Assembly (NCBI GenBank): GCA_019347945.1
Contig: JAHWKK010000001.1
Location: forward strand, 193,299 to 257,298
From: Acidobacteriota bacterium
Lineage (GTDB): Bacteria; Acidobacteriota; Thermoanaerobaculia; Gp7-AA8; JAHWKK01
Reading direction: 5' to 3'
Length of the DNA: 64,000 bases
The translations under genes were made by a program, and so were the position numbers. Shown here in pieces: positions 34,423 through 42,151 of the stretch. Numbering within the stretch: position 1 is the first letter of the stretch; each line of letters opens with the position of its first letter. The notes beneath the pieces were generated by a model that was given only the letters and a program-made list of their open reading frames with translations, had not been told where the DNA came from and did no database searches.

Positions 34423-35664
34423 AGGAGTGCGGGCGTCCTCACCCGCGCCCGATAACGATTCGTAGTACGCCGCCACAGCCTGCATCTGCTCTTTTGTGAG
34501 CCGCGGCGCGACTTCCTGCATCAGATGTGCGTAATGCGTTCCGCCGCGGTGCCCCTTTTCGAAGAGCTCCAGCTGCAGCACGATGTATTCGGCGTATTGG
34601 CCGGCCAGCATCGGGTATTCGCGTTTCGGATGCGGATGCGTCGGGCCGTGGCAGTCGGCACATGCCGGAACCTTCTGCGCCGGCACGCCGCGATGAGCGA
34701 TTTCATAGCCGGGGCTCGACCCCTCGTCCGGGAGTGCGAGGTCGGCTCCGTGTGTCCCCACCGCCGGCTCCAGACTCGAGTAGTACTCCGCCATCTCGTT
34801 CATCTCTTCGTCCGACAAACCCGCCGCCACCGGTTCCATCAGTCCGCTGTGACGATCGCCGCGTTCATACGCTTTCAGCGAATTCACCAGATAAGCGGCA
34901 TGCTGCCCGGCGAGCTTCGGGAACGCCCCGGAGCCACGGCCGCGGCCATCGGCGCCGTGACAACGGGCGCACCGTTCGCGCACGACGCGCGGAAGATTTT
35001 CGGGTCCGGTGAGATCCTCGATCGGCGCGGCAGCAGCGCTGGGCGGCGAAGGGCCGAACGCGAGCTGGTGATATTCGGCGGCGTCGAGCTCAGGCATGGC
35101 CAGGAGAAACGCCACCATCGCCCAAACTTCATCGTCGCGGTTCTTCGCCGGCCAGGCCGGCATGCCGGTGAACTTGATGCCGTGTTTGATGATCGAGAAC
35201 AACTCCTCCTTCGAATACTTCGAGATCGCTTCCGGCAGGTAGGGCGGATGCGGCGTCATCGCCGCGGCTACGCGCGGATGGTGCAGCTCCGGACTGCCGT
35301 GGCAGGGACGGCAGGTGGTCTCGTATTGCCCCGCACCCTTGAGAACGTTCGCAGACCGGTTGAGATCTGGAGGAGCCTCGACGCCGAGGCTCTGCGTCGA
35401 AAAGCCGCGAATCTTCGAGAACTGAAAGAACCACCGCACGGGCGGCAGATGTTCGGAGCTCGCCTTCACCGGAATCAGACCCAGCAGAACCAGCAGCACA
35501 CCGGTCACTCCGGCCGCAGCGATGAGCAGCGCTGCGCCGATGAAGCGCTGCCGCCACTTTCGTTGCACCTTCGGCTCGCGATCGCGCCGTTCCGGCAGAA
35601 GCGAGAAGACAACGATCAATGTCCCCCATACGATCGTGTCGATGAACTGGCGGAGCAGCTTCAT
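34369..35664 (-). CDS. Membrane-anchored multiheme cytochrome c
   Basis: The 431-residue protein has an N-terminal membrane segment (about residues 48-70, L-I-A-A-A-G-V-T-G-V-L-L-V-L-L) and three c-type heme sites: C-R-P-C-H, C-A-R-C-H and C-A-D-C-H, each followed by a segment with a plausible axial Met (for example G-M-P-A-W-P). It should face the periplasm and pass electrons to the oxidase encoded upstream. The ATG overlaps the ctaG-like stop (ATGA, 35661-35664), making it the fifth and last gene of the oxidase unit. An upstream extension to 36168 lies inside ctaG. Confidence 0.9.
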   Translation of the reverse strand: MKLLRQFIDTIVWGTLIVVFSLLPERRDREPKVQRKWRQRFIGAALLIAAAGVTGVLLVLLGLIPVKASSEHLPPVRWFFQFSKIRGFSTQSLGVEAPPDLNRSANVLKGAGQYETTCRPCHGSPELHHPRVAAAMTPHPPYLPEAISKYSKEELFSIIKHGIKFTGMPAWPAKNRDDEVWAMVAFLLAMPELDAAEYHQLAFGPSPPSAAAAPIEDLTGPENLPRVVRERCARCHGADGRGRGSGAFPKLAGQHAAYLVNSLKAYERGDRHSGLMEPVAAGLSDEEMNEMAEYYSSLEPAVGTHGADLALPDEGSSPGYEIAHRGVPAQKVPACADCHGPTHPHPKREYPMLAGQYAEYIVLQLELFEKGHRGGTHYAHLMQEVAPRLTKEQMQAVAAYYESLSGAGEDARTPSTQGVEQHQAPTVDHQH

Positions 35665-36215
35665 GCGTTCTGCTCCCGGAGAAGCCGCAGCGTCAGCCAC
35701 AGGCCACCGAAAAGATAAGAGACCCCGCCGATCAGGAGCATGATCGCGCCACCGAGGTGCTGGTCGGGGAGTGATGTGGCGTGAGCGTAGAGGGAGCGCG
35801 GCGTCAGCGCGAGAAGAGCACCGAGCAGCGTCATGTGCATCGACGTGAGGAGAAGCGCAACGATGCCCGTTCCAATCCGATGGAGCGACGAGATCCAGAC
35901 GAGCAGACCAGCTGCGAAGAACATCGACTGTTCGACGACCATCACTCCCGGCCCATGTCTCGCCGACATGTGCAGCGCCGGCGCGTGCCAGGCCCAGACG
36001 ACGATCAACTCGACCAGCGAGAGAGGAATCGGCGCGAACATCGCTGGAAGTCTCCGCGGCCCGATTCCGATGGCGATCAGCGGTGCGGCGACTGCCACTA
36101 CTCCCATGTGCAGTGTCATGTGTGCGGAGAACGAATGCGCGGCGAGCTCCGGCAGAGGACCGAGCCACAGAAACGCCAGCAGCGCAATTCCGCCGATCAG
36201 GGCTGCGGCTTTCAC
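35661..36215 (-). CDS. CtaG-type cytochrome c oxidase assembly factor (caa3_CtaG)
   Basis: From GTG 36215 the 184-residue protein is almost entirely membrane segments (about five) with conserved His/Trp in H-M-T-L-H-M-G-V-V and W-A-W-H-A-P-A-L-H. This matches the caa3-type CtaG family (unrelated to Cox11), which is needed for oxidase assembly. A CAGGAG Shine-Dalgarno lies 6-7 bp before the GTG, and the GTG overlaps the stop of the upstream small gene. Shorter than the ~280-residue Bacillus CtaG, as is usual for Gram-negative members. Confidence 0.8.
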   Translation of the reverse strand: MKAAALIGGIALLAFLWLGPLPELAAHSFSAHMTLHMGVVAVAAPLIAIGIGPRRLPAMFAPIPLSLVELIVVWAWHAPALHMSARHGPGVMVVEQSMFFAAGLLVWISSLHRIGTGIVALLLTSMHMTLLGALLALTPRSLYAHATSLPDQHLGGAIMLLIGGVSYLFGGLWLTLRLLREQNA

Positions 36216-36595
36216 CGGCAACTCCTGAATACGATGGCCACGAAGGCCGCGTAGATCACCGCCACACCACTCAGACCGGCCAGCAGCATCGTTGCGAAGC
36301 CGAGGAATCGACGGCGATCGGCGGGCGTGTCGTCGTCGTGAGGGAGATGAGCATCGCCGAACCGGTGGCGGCGATAACCATCCCATCCGTTCCACGCGAT
36401 CCCGACCAACGCGACGGCGGTGAAAACCAGGATCGCCCATCGAATCGGCTCGAGCGTACCAGTGCGCGCCACATACTTCGCACACCAGATCGCCGCCGTC
36501 ACGTAACAGAGCATGAAATGCGCGGCCCAGATCGTCGGCGAAGCGATCAGCCGCCAGAGACTTTCTTTCCGTTCTGCGAGTGATTGCTGAGTCAT
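36212..36595 (-). CDS. Small membrane protein in the oxidase operon, function unknown
   Basis: The 127-residue protein has three hydrophobic segments (about residues 19-40, 51-68 and 97-121), with W-A-A-H-F-M-L-C-Y-V-T-A-A-I-W-C in the first. The Cys/His-bearing helix is suggestive of metal or heme contact, but I do not recognise the family with confidence. It could be a subunit-IV-like or assembly component. Both ends overlap neighbours by 4 bp (ATGA 36592-36595; GTGA 36212-36215), so it is embedded in the oxidase translational chain. Confidence 0.75.
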   Translation of the reverse strand: MTQQSLAERKESLWRLIASPTIWAAHFMLCYVTAAIWCAKYVARTGTLEPIRWAILVFTAVALVGIAWNGWDGYRRHRFGDAHLPHDDDTPADRRRFLGFATMLLAGLSGVAVIYAAFVAIVFRSCR

Positions 36596-39138
36596 TTCAC
36601 CAGCGGGAAGCCCGCGATCGTCAGCACGGTGACGAGTGCCGTGATTGCAACGAAGTGCCAGAACAGCACGACGTTGTGGATTTCGATGTCGTAGTGCGCG
36701 GTCATCTTTCCAGCCAGACGCCGAGCGAAACAATACAGATGCATGATCACGCCGACCACCGCATGCCCCGCAGTCCAGATGCACAGAAGCCAGACAGTCG
36801 CCGGATAGACGTGTGTTTTCGGATCGAGGCCCGTCAACCACGGCCCCGCCAGCATCGACGCCCCGCCCGCGAGCGCGAGCGTGATCGCGCCGAGCGTCGA
36901 ACCGTAGTAGCCGCCCGCTTTGCCGGCGCTATTGAACCGGCGGGCGAGCAGGCCGAGGCCCCACGATCCGAGGATCAGCGCGAGCGCGATCGATGGCCAC
37001 AACACTCCGGGGCCTGTCGCGTTCTCCGGCGGGAAATCGGGATGGATCGTCCAGTAGAAGAAGTAGGCGAAGATGAGGCAGGCGAATGCGGTGGAGATGG
37101 CCAGCATCGTGATCAGCACCGCCCACCATCCGACCGAGCTCGGTCCCGATTCATAAAGCGGCAGCTTCAGCCCAAGGCCGACGTCTTTCTCCTCCTTCTC
37201 CGGAATCTTCGCCGTACCGATCCAGAGCCAGTAGCAGATCACCAGCGTCCCCGCGACCAGACTCATGATCGCCGGCATCCACAGATAGAAGGTCCCGAGA
37301 ATGAAGAAGCCCCCGATAGTGACCGCAGCGAGCAGCGGAATGAAGCTCGGTCCGGGCAGCCGAAGGCACTGCTGCGGTGTCGCATCAATCGGACTGGTGA
37401 CGATCGTTTCGCGCTCCATCTCTTCGGCATCGGGGAGATAGAAGCGCCCCTGATCGACGTCGCGCAGGAAGTTCGGCTGATCCCAGATCGGATACCGGCT
37501 GTCGATCTCCGGAATCGTACGGATGCCCCATGCCTCCGGCGGCATCTTCGGCACCCATTCCAGCGTGCCCGCGTTCCACGGATTTCGTTCGGACATCGGA
37601 TCGTTTTTCTTCGGCCGCACGACGTCCCAGACGATGATCGCGATCCCGATGCCGAGTATGAATGCGCCGATGGTCGAGACGAGGTTGAGCGTGTCCCACC
37701 CGAGATTCGACGGATACGTGAATACGCGGCGCGGCATCCCTCGCAGACCGGTGAAGTGCATCGGCAGGAAGGCGATGTTGAATCCGATGAACATGAACCA
37801 GAAGGCGATCTTGCCGAGCTTGTCTGAAAGCTTTTTGCCCTTGAGAAGCGGGAACCAGTAATAAAGCCCGGCGATGATCGGAAAGACGGCTCCGCCGATC
37901 AGCACGTAGTGCAGGTGCCCGACGACGAAAAACGTGTCGTGCGCCTGAAAGTCGAATGATGCCAGCGCGATCATTACGCCGGTCAAACCACCGAGAACGA
38001 AGATGGCCAGCGTACCGAACACGTAGAGTATCGGGACCGAACGTGCGACACGTCCCGCGGCCATTGTGGCGATGAAACAGAAGATCTGCACACCTGTCGG
38101 GATGGCAACGGCCTCCGACGCGGCGGAGAAGAGTCCCAGCGACACTCCGGGCAAACCGGTCGTGTACATGTGGTGGACCCACAGACCGAAGCTGATGAAA
38201 CCCGTGCCGACCGCGGCGAGAACGATCCAGCTGTAGCCAACGATGGGACGGCGGGCAAACGTCGGAATGACCATCGCCAGGATGGCAATGGAAGGAAGAA
38301 AGATGATGTACACCTCCGGATGGCCGAACAGCCAGAAGAGGTGCTGCCACAGCACCGGATCGCCGCCTCCGGCGGGGTCGAAAAACGGCCACTTGAACGC
38401 CCGCTCGACTTCGAGCAGCATGCTGCCGGCGATCAGCGGCGGAAAGGCGAACAGCACCATCGCCGCCGCGACGAGCACGTACCAGCAGTAGAGCGGAATG
38501 AGATTGATGCGCATCCCGGGGGGACGGCACTTGAGCGTTCCCACGATCAGCTCGACGGCGGCGGCGATCGCGGCGATCTCGATGAACGAGAAGCCGAGAA
38601 GCCACATGTCGGCGCCGACCCCCGGCTGGTACTTCGATGTCAGCGGCGGATACATGAACCAGCCGCCGCGCGGAGCGGCGTCGAAGAGCAACGATCCGGA
38701 AAGGAATACGCCGCCGATCAGGAAGCACCAGAAGCCGAAAGCCGAAAGGCGGGGAAACGGCAGATCGCGAGCGCCCAGCATCTGCGGCATGAAGATGACG
38801 GCGATCGACTCGAAGACCGGGATCGCGAAGAGGAACATCATCACCGACCCGTGGACGGTGAAGATCTGGTTGTAGGTTTCGGCGGAGACCAGGTCGTTTC
38901 CCGGCCGGGCGAGCTGCAGCCGCATGATCAGCGCGAGCAGGCCGCCGTACAGAAAGAACAGAAACGCGGCTCCCGTGTACCACACCCCCACCTCGGTGTT
39001 GTTGACGGCCGACCAGTACTTCCATCCTTTCGGCGCCGCCCACACTTCGCGCAGCCGCTCTTCCTGTGCCCGCTGCAGCTCCTGCGGGGGCTCGTACGGA
39101 AGCGGTTCGGGATCAGCGGCTGGGGTTTTCGGCTTCAT
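36592..39138 (-). CDS. Cytochrome c oxidase subunit I-III fusion (caa3-type)
   Basis: The 848-residue protein joins subunit I (about residues 30-560) and a subunit III-like domain (about 640-848). Subunit I shows the heme a / CuB ligands: G-H-P-E-V-Y with the cross-linked His-Tyr, W-V-H-H-M-Y for two CuB His, and H-D-T-F-F-V-V-G-H-L-H-Y-V for the heme and a3 His. The subunit III part has seven hydrophobic helices and W-T-I-H-P-D-F. This I+III fusion is known from caa3 oxidases such as Thermus. Its stop and start overlap neighbours by 4 bp. It reduces O2 with cytochrome c electrons and pumps protons. Confidence 0.94.
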   Translation of the reverse strand: MKPKTPAADPEPLPYEPPQELQRAQEERLREVWAAPKGWKYWSAVNNTEVGVWYTGAAFLFFLYGGLLALIMRLQLARPGNDLVSAETYNQIFTVHGSVMMFLFAIPVFESIAVIFMPQMLGARDLPFPRLSAFGFWCFLIGGVFLSGSLLFDAAPRGGWFMYPPLTSKYQPGVGADMWLLGFSFIEIAAIAAAVELIVGTLKCRPPGMRINLIPLYCWYVLVAAAMVLFAFPPLIAGSMLLEVERAFKWPFFDPAGGGDPVLWQHLFWLFGHPEVYIIFLPSIAILAMVIPTFARRPIVGYSWIVLAAVGTGFISFGLWVHHMYTTGLPGVSLGLFSAASEAVAIPTGVQIFCFIATMAAGRVARSVPILYVFGTLAIFVLGGLTGVMIALASFDFQAHDTFFVVGHLHYVLIGGAVFPIIAGLYYWFPLLKGKKLSDKLGKIAFWFMFIGFNIAFLPMHFTGLRGMPRRVFTYPSNLGWDTLNLVSTIGAFILGIGIAIIVWDVVRPKKNDPMSERNPWNAGTLEWVPKMPPEAWGIRTIPEIDSRYPIWDQPNFLRDVDQGRFYLPDAEEMERETIVTSPIDATPQQCLRLPGPSFIPLLAAVTIGGFFILGTFYLWMPAIMSLVAGTLVICYWLWIGTAKIPEKEEKDVGLGLKLPLYESGPSSVGWWAVLITMLAISTAFACLIFAYFFYWTIHPDFPPENATGPGVLWPSIALALILGSWGLGLLARRFNSAGKAGGYYGSTLGAITLALAGGASMLAGPWLTGLDPKTHVYPATVWLLCIWTAGHAVVGVIMHLYCFARRLAGKMTAHYDIEIHNVVLFWHFVAITALVTVLTIAGFPLVK

Positions 39139-40130
39139 TCCAGAGATTCCAGATATGCCGCCACCGCGGCGAGCTCCTCGCGAGGGAGCATCCCGAACGA
39201 GGGCATGTGCACGCCCGGTTTGACGGCGTCGGTACGCTCGATCCAGCGCGCGAACTCTGACGAACGGTTCGGGATGATGCCGGCGCCGAGCGTCAGCCGG
39301 CTGCCGACGTGCGTCAGGTCAGGTCCGACCAGGCCATCAGCGCTCGTTCCCCGGATCGTGTGACACGCCGGGCAGCCGTTGGCAAAGAACAACTCCCGCC
39401 CCTTCGACGGATCGTCGCGGGCCGGCGCGCGCTGCTCTTCGAGCCAGCGCGCGAAGTCCTCCTTCTCCATGACCACGACAGGAAAAGCCATGAGCGCATG
39501 CGAGGTTCCGCAGTATTCAGCGCACTGGCCCCGATACGTTCCGGTGGCCGTCGGATGGAGGACGAGACGGGTGCGGCGGCCGGGAATCATGTCCATCTTT
39601 CCGCCGATGTTCGGAATCCAGAAGGAATGGATGACATCGGAGCTTTCGAGATGGAACTCGACCGGCTCATCCACCGGCAGGCGGATCTCGTTCGCCAGAT
39701 CGACCGGAGCTCCACCGGCAGGAAAATAGCGGACGCGCCACCACCACTGCTCTCCCGTCACGAAAACGCGCAATGTGCCGTCAGGTGCGGATGCCAGAAG
39801 AGGCGGCATCATGCTGAGACCATAGAAGAGGAGAGCGGCGAGAACAACCGTCGGGAAAACCGCGCCGCCGCCGACGATCATCATGGCCGTGCGTCGTCCG
39901 CCCGTGTCGGGGTGGACTTTGTAGGCCCAGAACGCCAGCGCCAGCACTCCGGTCCAGATGACGACGGCGCCGGCAGTCATCCACCAGAACAGCGCCGCCA
40001 GATCGTCGGCGCCGCGCCCCCGCGGCATCAGCGCGGACTGCGGCCCGGAGCATCCGGCGAGCAGAAGGATGCCTGCGAGACCAATCGCCGATCGAACCAT
40101 GACCGGGAGTGCGTTCATGTCGAATGCCAT
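39135..40130 (-). CDS. ctaC: Cytochrome c oxidase subunit II with fused cytochrome c domain
   Basis: The 331-residue protein starts with a lipoprotein-like leader (I-L-L-L-A-G-C), two membrane helices, then the cupredoxin CuA domain with W-W-W-R-V-R-Y-F-P, I-H-S-F-W-I-P and the CuA loop G-Q-C-A-E-Y-C-G-T-S-H-A-L-M. A C-terminal cytochrome c domain follows (C-P-A-C-H heme site, axial Met in S-F-G-M near residue 318). This subunit II-cyt c fusion defines caa3-type oxidases. It is the first gene of the five-gene unit and is divergent from the GH15 gene 27 bp away. Heme a synthesis genes (ctaA/ctaB) are not here. Confidence 0.94.
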   Translation of the reverse strand: MAFDMNALPVMVRSAIGLAGILLLAGCSGPQSALMPRGRGADDLAALFWWMTAGAVVIWTGVLALAFWAYKVHPDTGGRRTAMMIVGGGAVFPTVVLAALLFYGLSMMPPLLASAPDGTLRVFVTGEQWWWRVRYFPAGGAPVDLANEIRLPVDEPVEFHLESSDVIHSFWIPNIGGKMDMIPGRRTRLVLHPTATGTYRGQCAEYCGTSHALMAFPVVVMEKEDFARWLEEQRAPARDDPSKGRELFFANGCPACHTIRGTSADGLVGPDLTHVGSRLTLGAGIIPNRSSEFARWIERTDAVKPGVHMPSFGMLPREELAAVAAYLESLE

Positions 40131-40156
40131 CCGGACTTGCGGCTAGACTGTGCGGC

Positions 40157-41956
40157 GTGCAGGAGACTCACTCGAGGATCGAAGACTACGCGCTCATCGG
40201 AGATCTGCAGACTTGTGCGCTCGTCAGCCGCAGCGGATCGATCGACTGGCTCTGCGTCCCCCGGTTCGATTCCCCCGCCTGCTTCGCCGCGCTGGTCGGG
40301 AGTTCCGAAAACGGCCTATGGGAGATTGCTCCGCGGGACGAAATCCGCAGCGTGAAGCGTCGATATCGCGGCGATACGCTGATTCTCGAGACCGAATTCG
40401 AGACTGCCACCGGTCGCGTGCGGGTGATCGACTTCATGCCGATCCGCACCAGCGAAGTTGATCTCCTGCGCATCGTCGAGGGACTGGAAGGGCGGGTTCC
40501 GATGCGCATGGAGATGAAGATCCGCTTCGACTACGGATCGATCGTGCCGTGGGTACAGGCGATCGACGGCGGCATCCGCGCCGTCGCTGGTCCGGACACC
40601 ATCTACGTGCGGGGCGAAGCGCCGATGCGCGGCGAAGGTCTCACCACCATCGCCGAGTTCGAAGTGGCGAAGGGGGAAAGTGTTTCCTTCGACATGACGT
40701 GGATGAAGACGTACGACGGCGACCCGAAGTTGCCGCAGGCTCATGAACGGCTGCGCCGCACCGAGGAGTTCTGGCGCGAGTGGTCGGGTCGCTGCACGTA
40801 CGACGGGCGATGGCGCGATTCCGTGATGCGCTCCCTCATCACGCTCAAAGCGCTGACGTACAAGCCGACGGGCGGCCTCGTCGCGGCCGCGACGACGTCG
40901 CTTCCCGAACACATCGGCGGTGTCCGTAACTGGGATTACCGCTACTGCTGGTTGCGCGACGCCACGTTTGCGCTGTACGCGCTGACGGTCGGCGGCTATA
41001 CGGACGAAGCGCTGGCATGGCGCGAATGGCTCGTCCACGCCGTCGCCGGCCGGCCGGAGGAGTTGCAGATCATGTACGGGATCTCCGGCGAGCGGCGGCT
41101 GACCGAGCTCGAACTGGATTGGCTCGATGGTTACGAAGATTCACGGCCGGTCCGAATCGGCAACGCTGCCTATCAGCAGCATCAGCTCGACGTCTACGGC
41201 GAAGTCATGGATGTGCTGCACTTGACGCGGAAGCTCGACCTTCCGCAGGACGACAACACCTGGCGTGTGCAGTCTGGTCTGCTCGACTATCTCGAAAAAG
41301 GATGGAAAGATCCCGATGAGGGAATCTGGGAAGTACGCGGCCCGCGCCGCCACTTCACGCACTCCAAAGTGATGGCGTGGGTGGCGTTCGATCGCGCGAT
41401 TGCCGACGTGGAACGATTCGAATTCGAAGGACCACTGGAGAAGTGGCGCGCGACCCGGGAGGAGATCCGCACCGAGGTGATGGAGCGCGGCTTCAATCGC
41501 GAGCTGAATGCTTTCGTGCAGTCGTACGGTTCGAGGGAAGCCGATGCCAGTCTGTTAATGCTCCCCTCACTCGGGTTCATCGACGCGAACGATCCGCGGA
41601 TGATCGGAACCGTGGCGTTGATCCGGAAGCAGCTGCAGAAGGACGGCCTCATCAGCCGCTACCGCCCCAACCCGGAGATCGATGGCCTGCCTCCCGGTGA
41701 AGGGGCATTCCTTCTCTGCACATTCTGGCTGGCCGACGTTCTGGCGCTGCAGGGACATTATGACGAGGCGACGGAGATCTTCGAGCGGCTCGTCGCGCTG
41801 CAGAATGACGTCGGCCTCCTCTCCGAACAGTACTCTCCCTCGACCCGCCGCCACCTCGGCAACTTTCCGCAGTTGTATTCGCACGTGGGCCTGATCAACA
41901 CCGCGCGCAATCTGCAGCGCCGCGGCGGACCGGCCGAAGATCGCCAGAAGCACTGA
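40157..41956 (+). CDS. Glycoside hydrolase family 15 (glucoamylase/trehalase-like)
   Basis: From GTG 40157 the 599-residue cytoplasmic protein has the bacterial GH15 arrangement. An N-terminal beta-sandwich begins I-E-D-Y-A-L-I-G-D-L-Q-T-C-A-L-V with the W-L-C-V-P-R-F-D-S-P signature. An (alpha/alpha)6 catalytic domain has V-R-N-W-D-Y-R-Y-C-W-L-R-D-A-T and a late L-L-S-E-Q-Y-S-P containing the putative catalytic base Glu. Related enzymes act on maltooligosaccharides, or on trehalose in mycobacteria. It starts divergently from ctaC and ends 109 bp before the slt stop, at the right edge of the proposed inserted block. Confidence 0.9.
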   Translation: MQETHSRIEDYALIGDLQTCALVSRSGSIDWLCVPRFDSPACFAALVGSSENGLWEIAPRDEIRSVKRRYRGDTLILETEFETATGRVRVIDFMPIRTSEVDLLRIVEGLEGRVPMRMEMKIRFDYGSIVPWVQAIDGGIRAVAGPDTIYVRGEAPMRGEGLTTIAEFEVAKGESVSFDMTWMKTYDGDPKLPQAHERLRRTEEFWREWSGRCTYDGRWRDSVMRSLITLKALTYKPTGGLVAAATTSLPEHIGGVRNWDYRYCWLRDATFALYALTVGGYTDEALAWREWLVHAVAGRPEELQIMYGISGERRLTELELDWLDGYEDSRPVRIGNAAYQQHQLDVYGEVMDVLHLTRKLDLPQDDNTWRVQSGLLDYLEKGWKDPDEGIWEVRGPRRHFTHSKVMAWVAFDRAIADVERFEFEGPLEKWRATREEIRTEVMERGFNRELNAFVQSYGSREADASLLMLPSLGFIDANDPRMIGTVALIRKQLQKDGLISRYRPNPEIDGLPPGEGAFLLCTFWLADVLALQGHYDEATEIFERLVALQNDVGLLSEQYSPSTRRHLGNFPQLYSHVGLINTARNLQRRGGPAEDRQKH

Positions 41957-41975
41957 GACCTCGAACCGCCTGCGC

Positions 41976-42014
41976 CTCCGCGATGCGGAGTCGGCGGCTC
42001 ACGAGCCGGGTTTT
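41976..42014 (+). terminator. Possible terminator after the GH15 gene
   Basis: Two small hairpins follow the GH15 stop by about 20 bp: CTCCGC-GAT-GCGGAG (41976-41990) and CGGCT-CACG-AGCCG (41995-42008), the latter followed by GGTTTT. The stems are short, so this is weak. Confidence 0.4.
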
Positions 42015-42064
42015 CCTGGTGACCAGGACCGAGACGATGACTGGGTCGTCGAAGTCAACCACGT

Positions 42065-42151
42065 ATCATTGGAGGTCCTGTTCCGGGTTCTCCCTCGCAT
42101 CGGCGAAAAGTGAGTCGCCGTAGATCTCGGCATAACGCTGGTAGCTGTTGA
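42065..42151. repeat. Right direct repeat: native 3' end of slt
   Basis: The last ~87 bp of slt, including its stop, match 26790-26868 in the same orientation. This copy is intact coding sequence, so it is probably the native one. See the left copy for the shared exact blocks. Confidence 0.85.

Noticed and set aside
35665-36168. N-terminal extension of the cytochrome c protein
   Set aside because: The extension is an out-of-frame shadow of the ctaG-like gene; ATG 35664 overlaps the ctaG-like stop as expected.
26837-42065. Block as a prophage or ICE
   Set aside because: No integrase, transposase, phage structural, conjugation or tRNA-attachment signal was seen; only the direct repeats support insertion.
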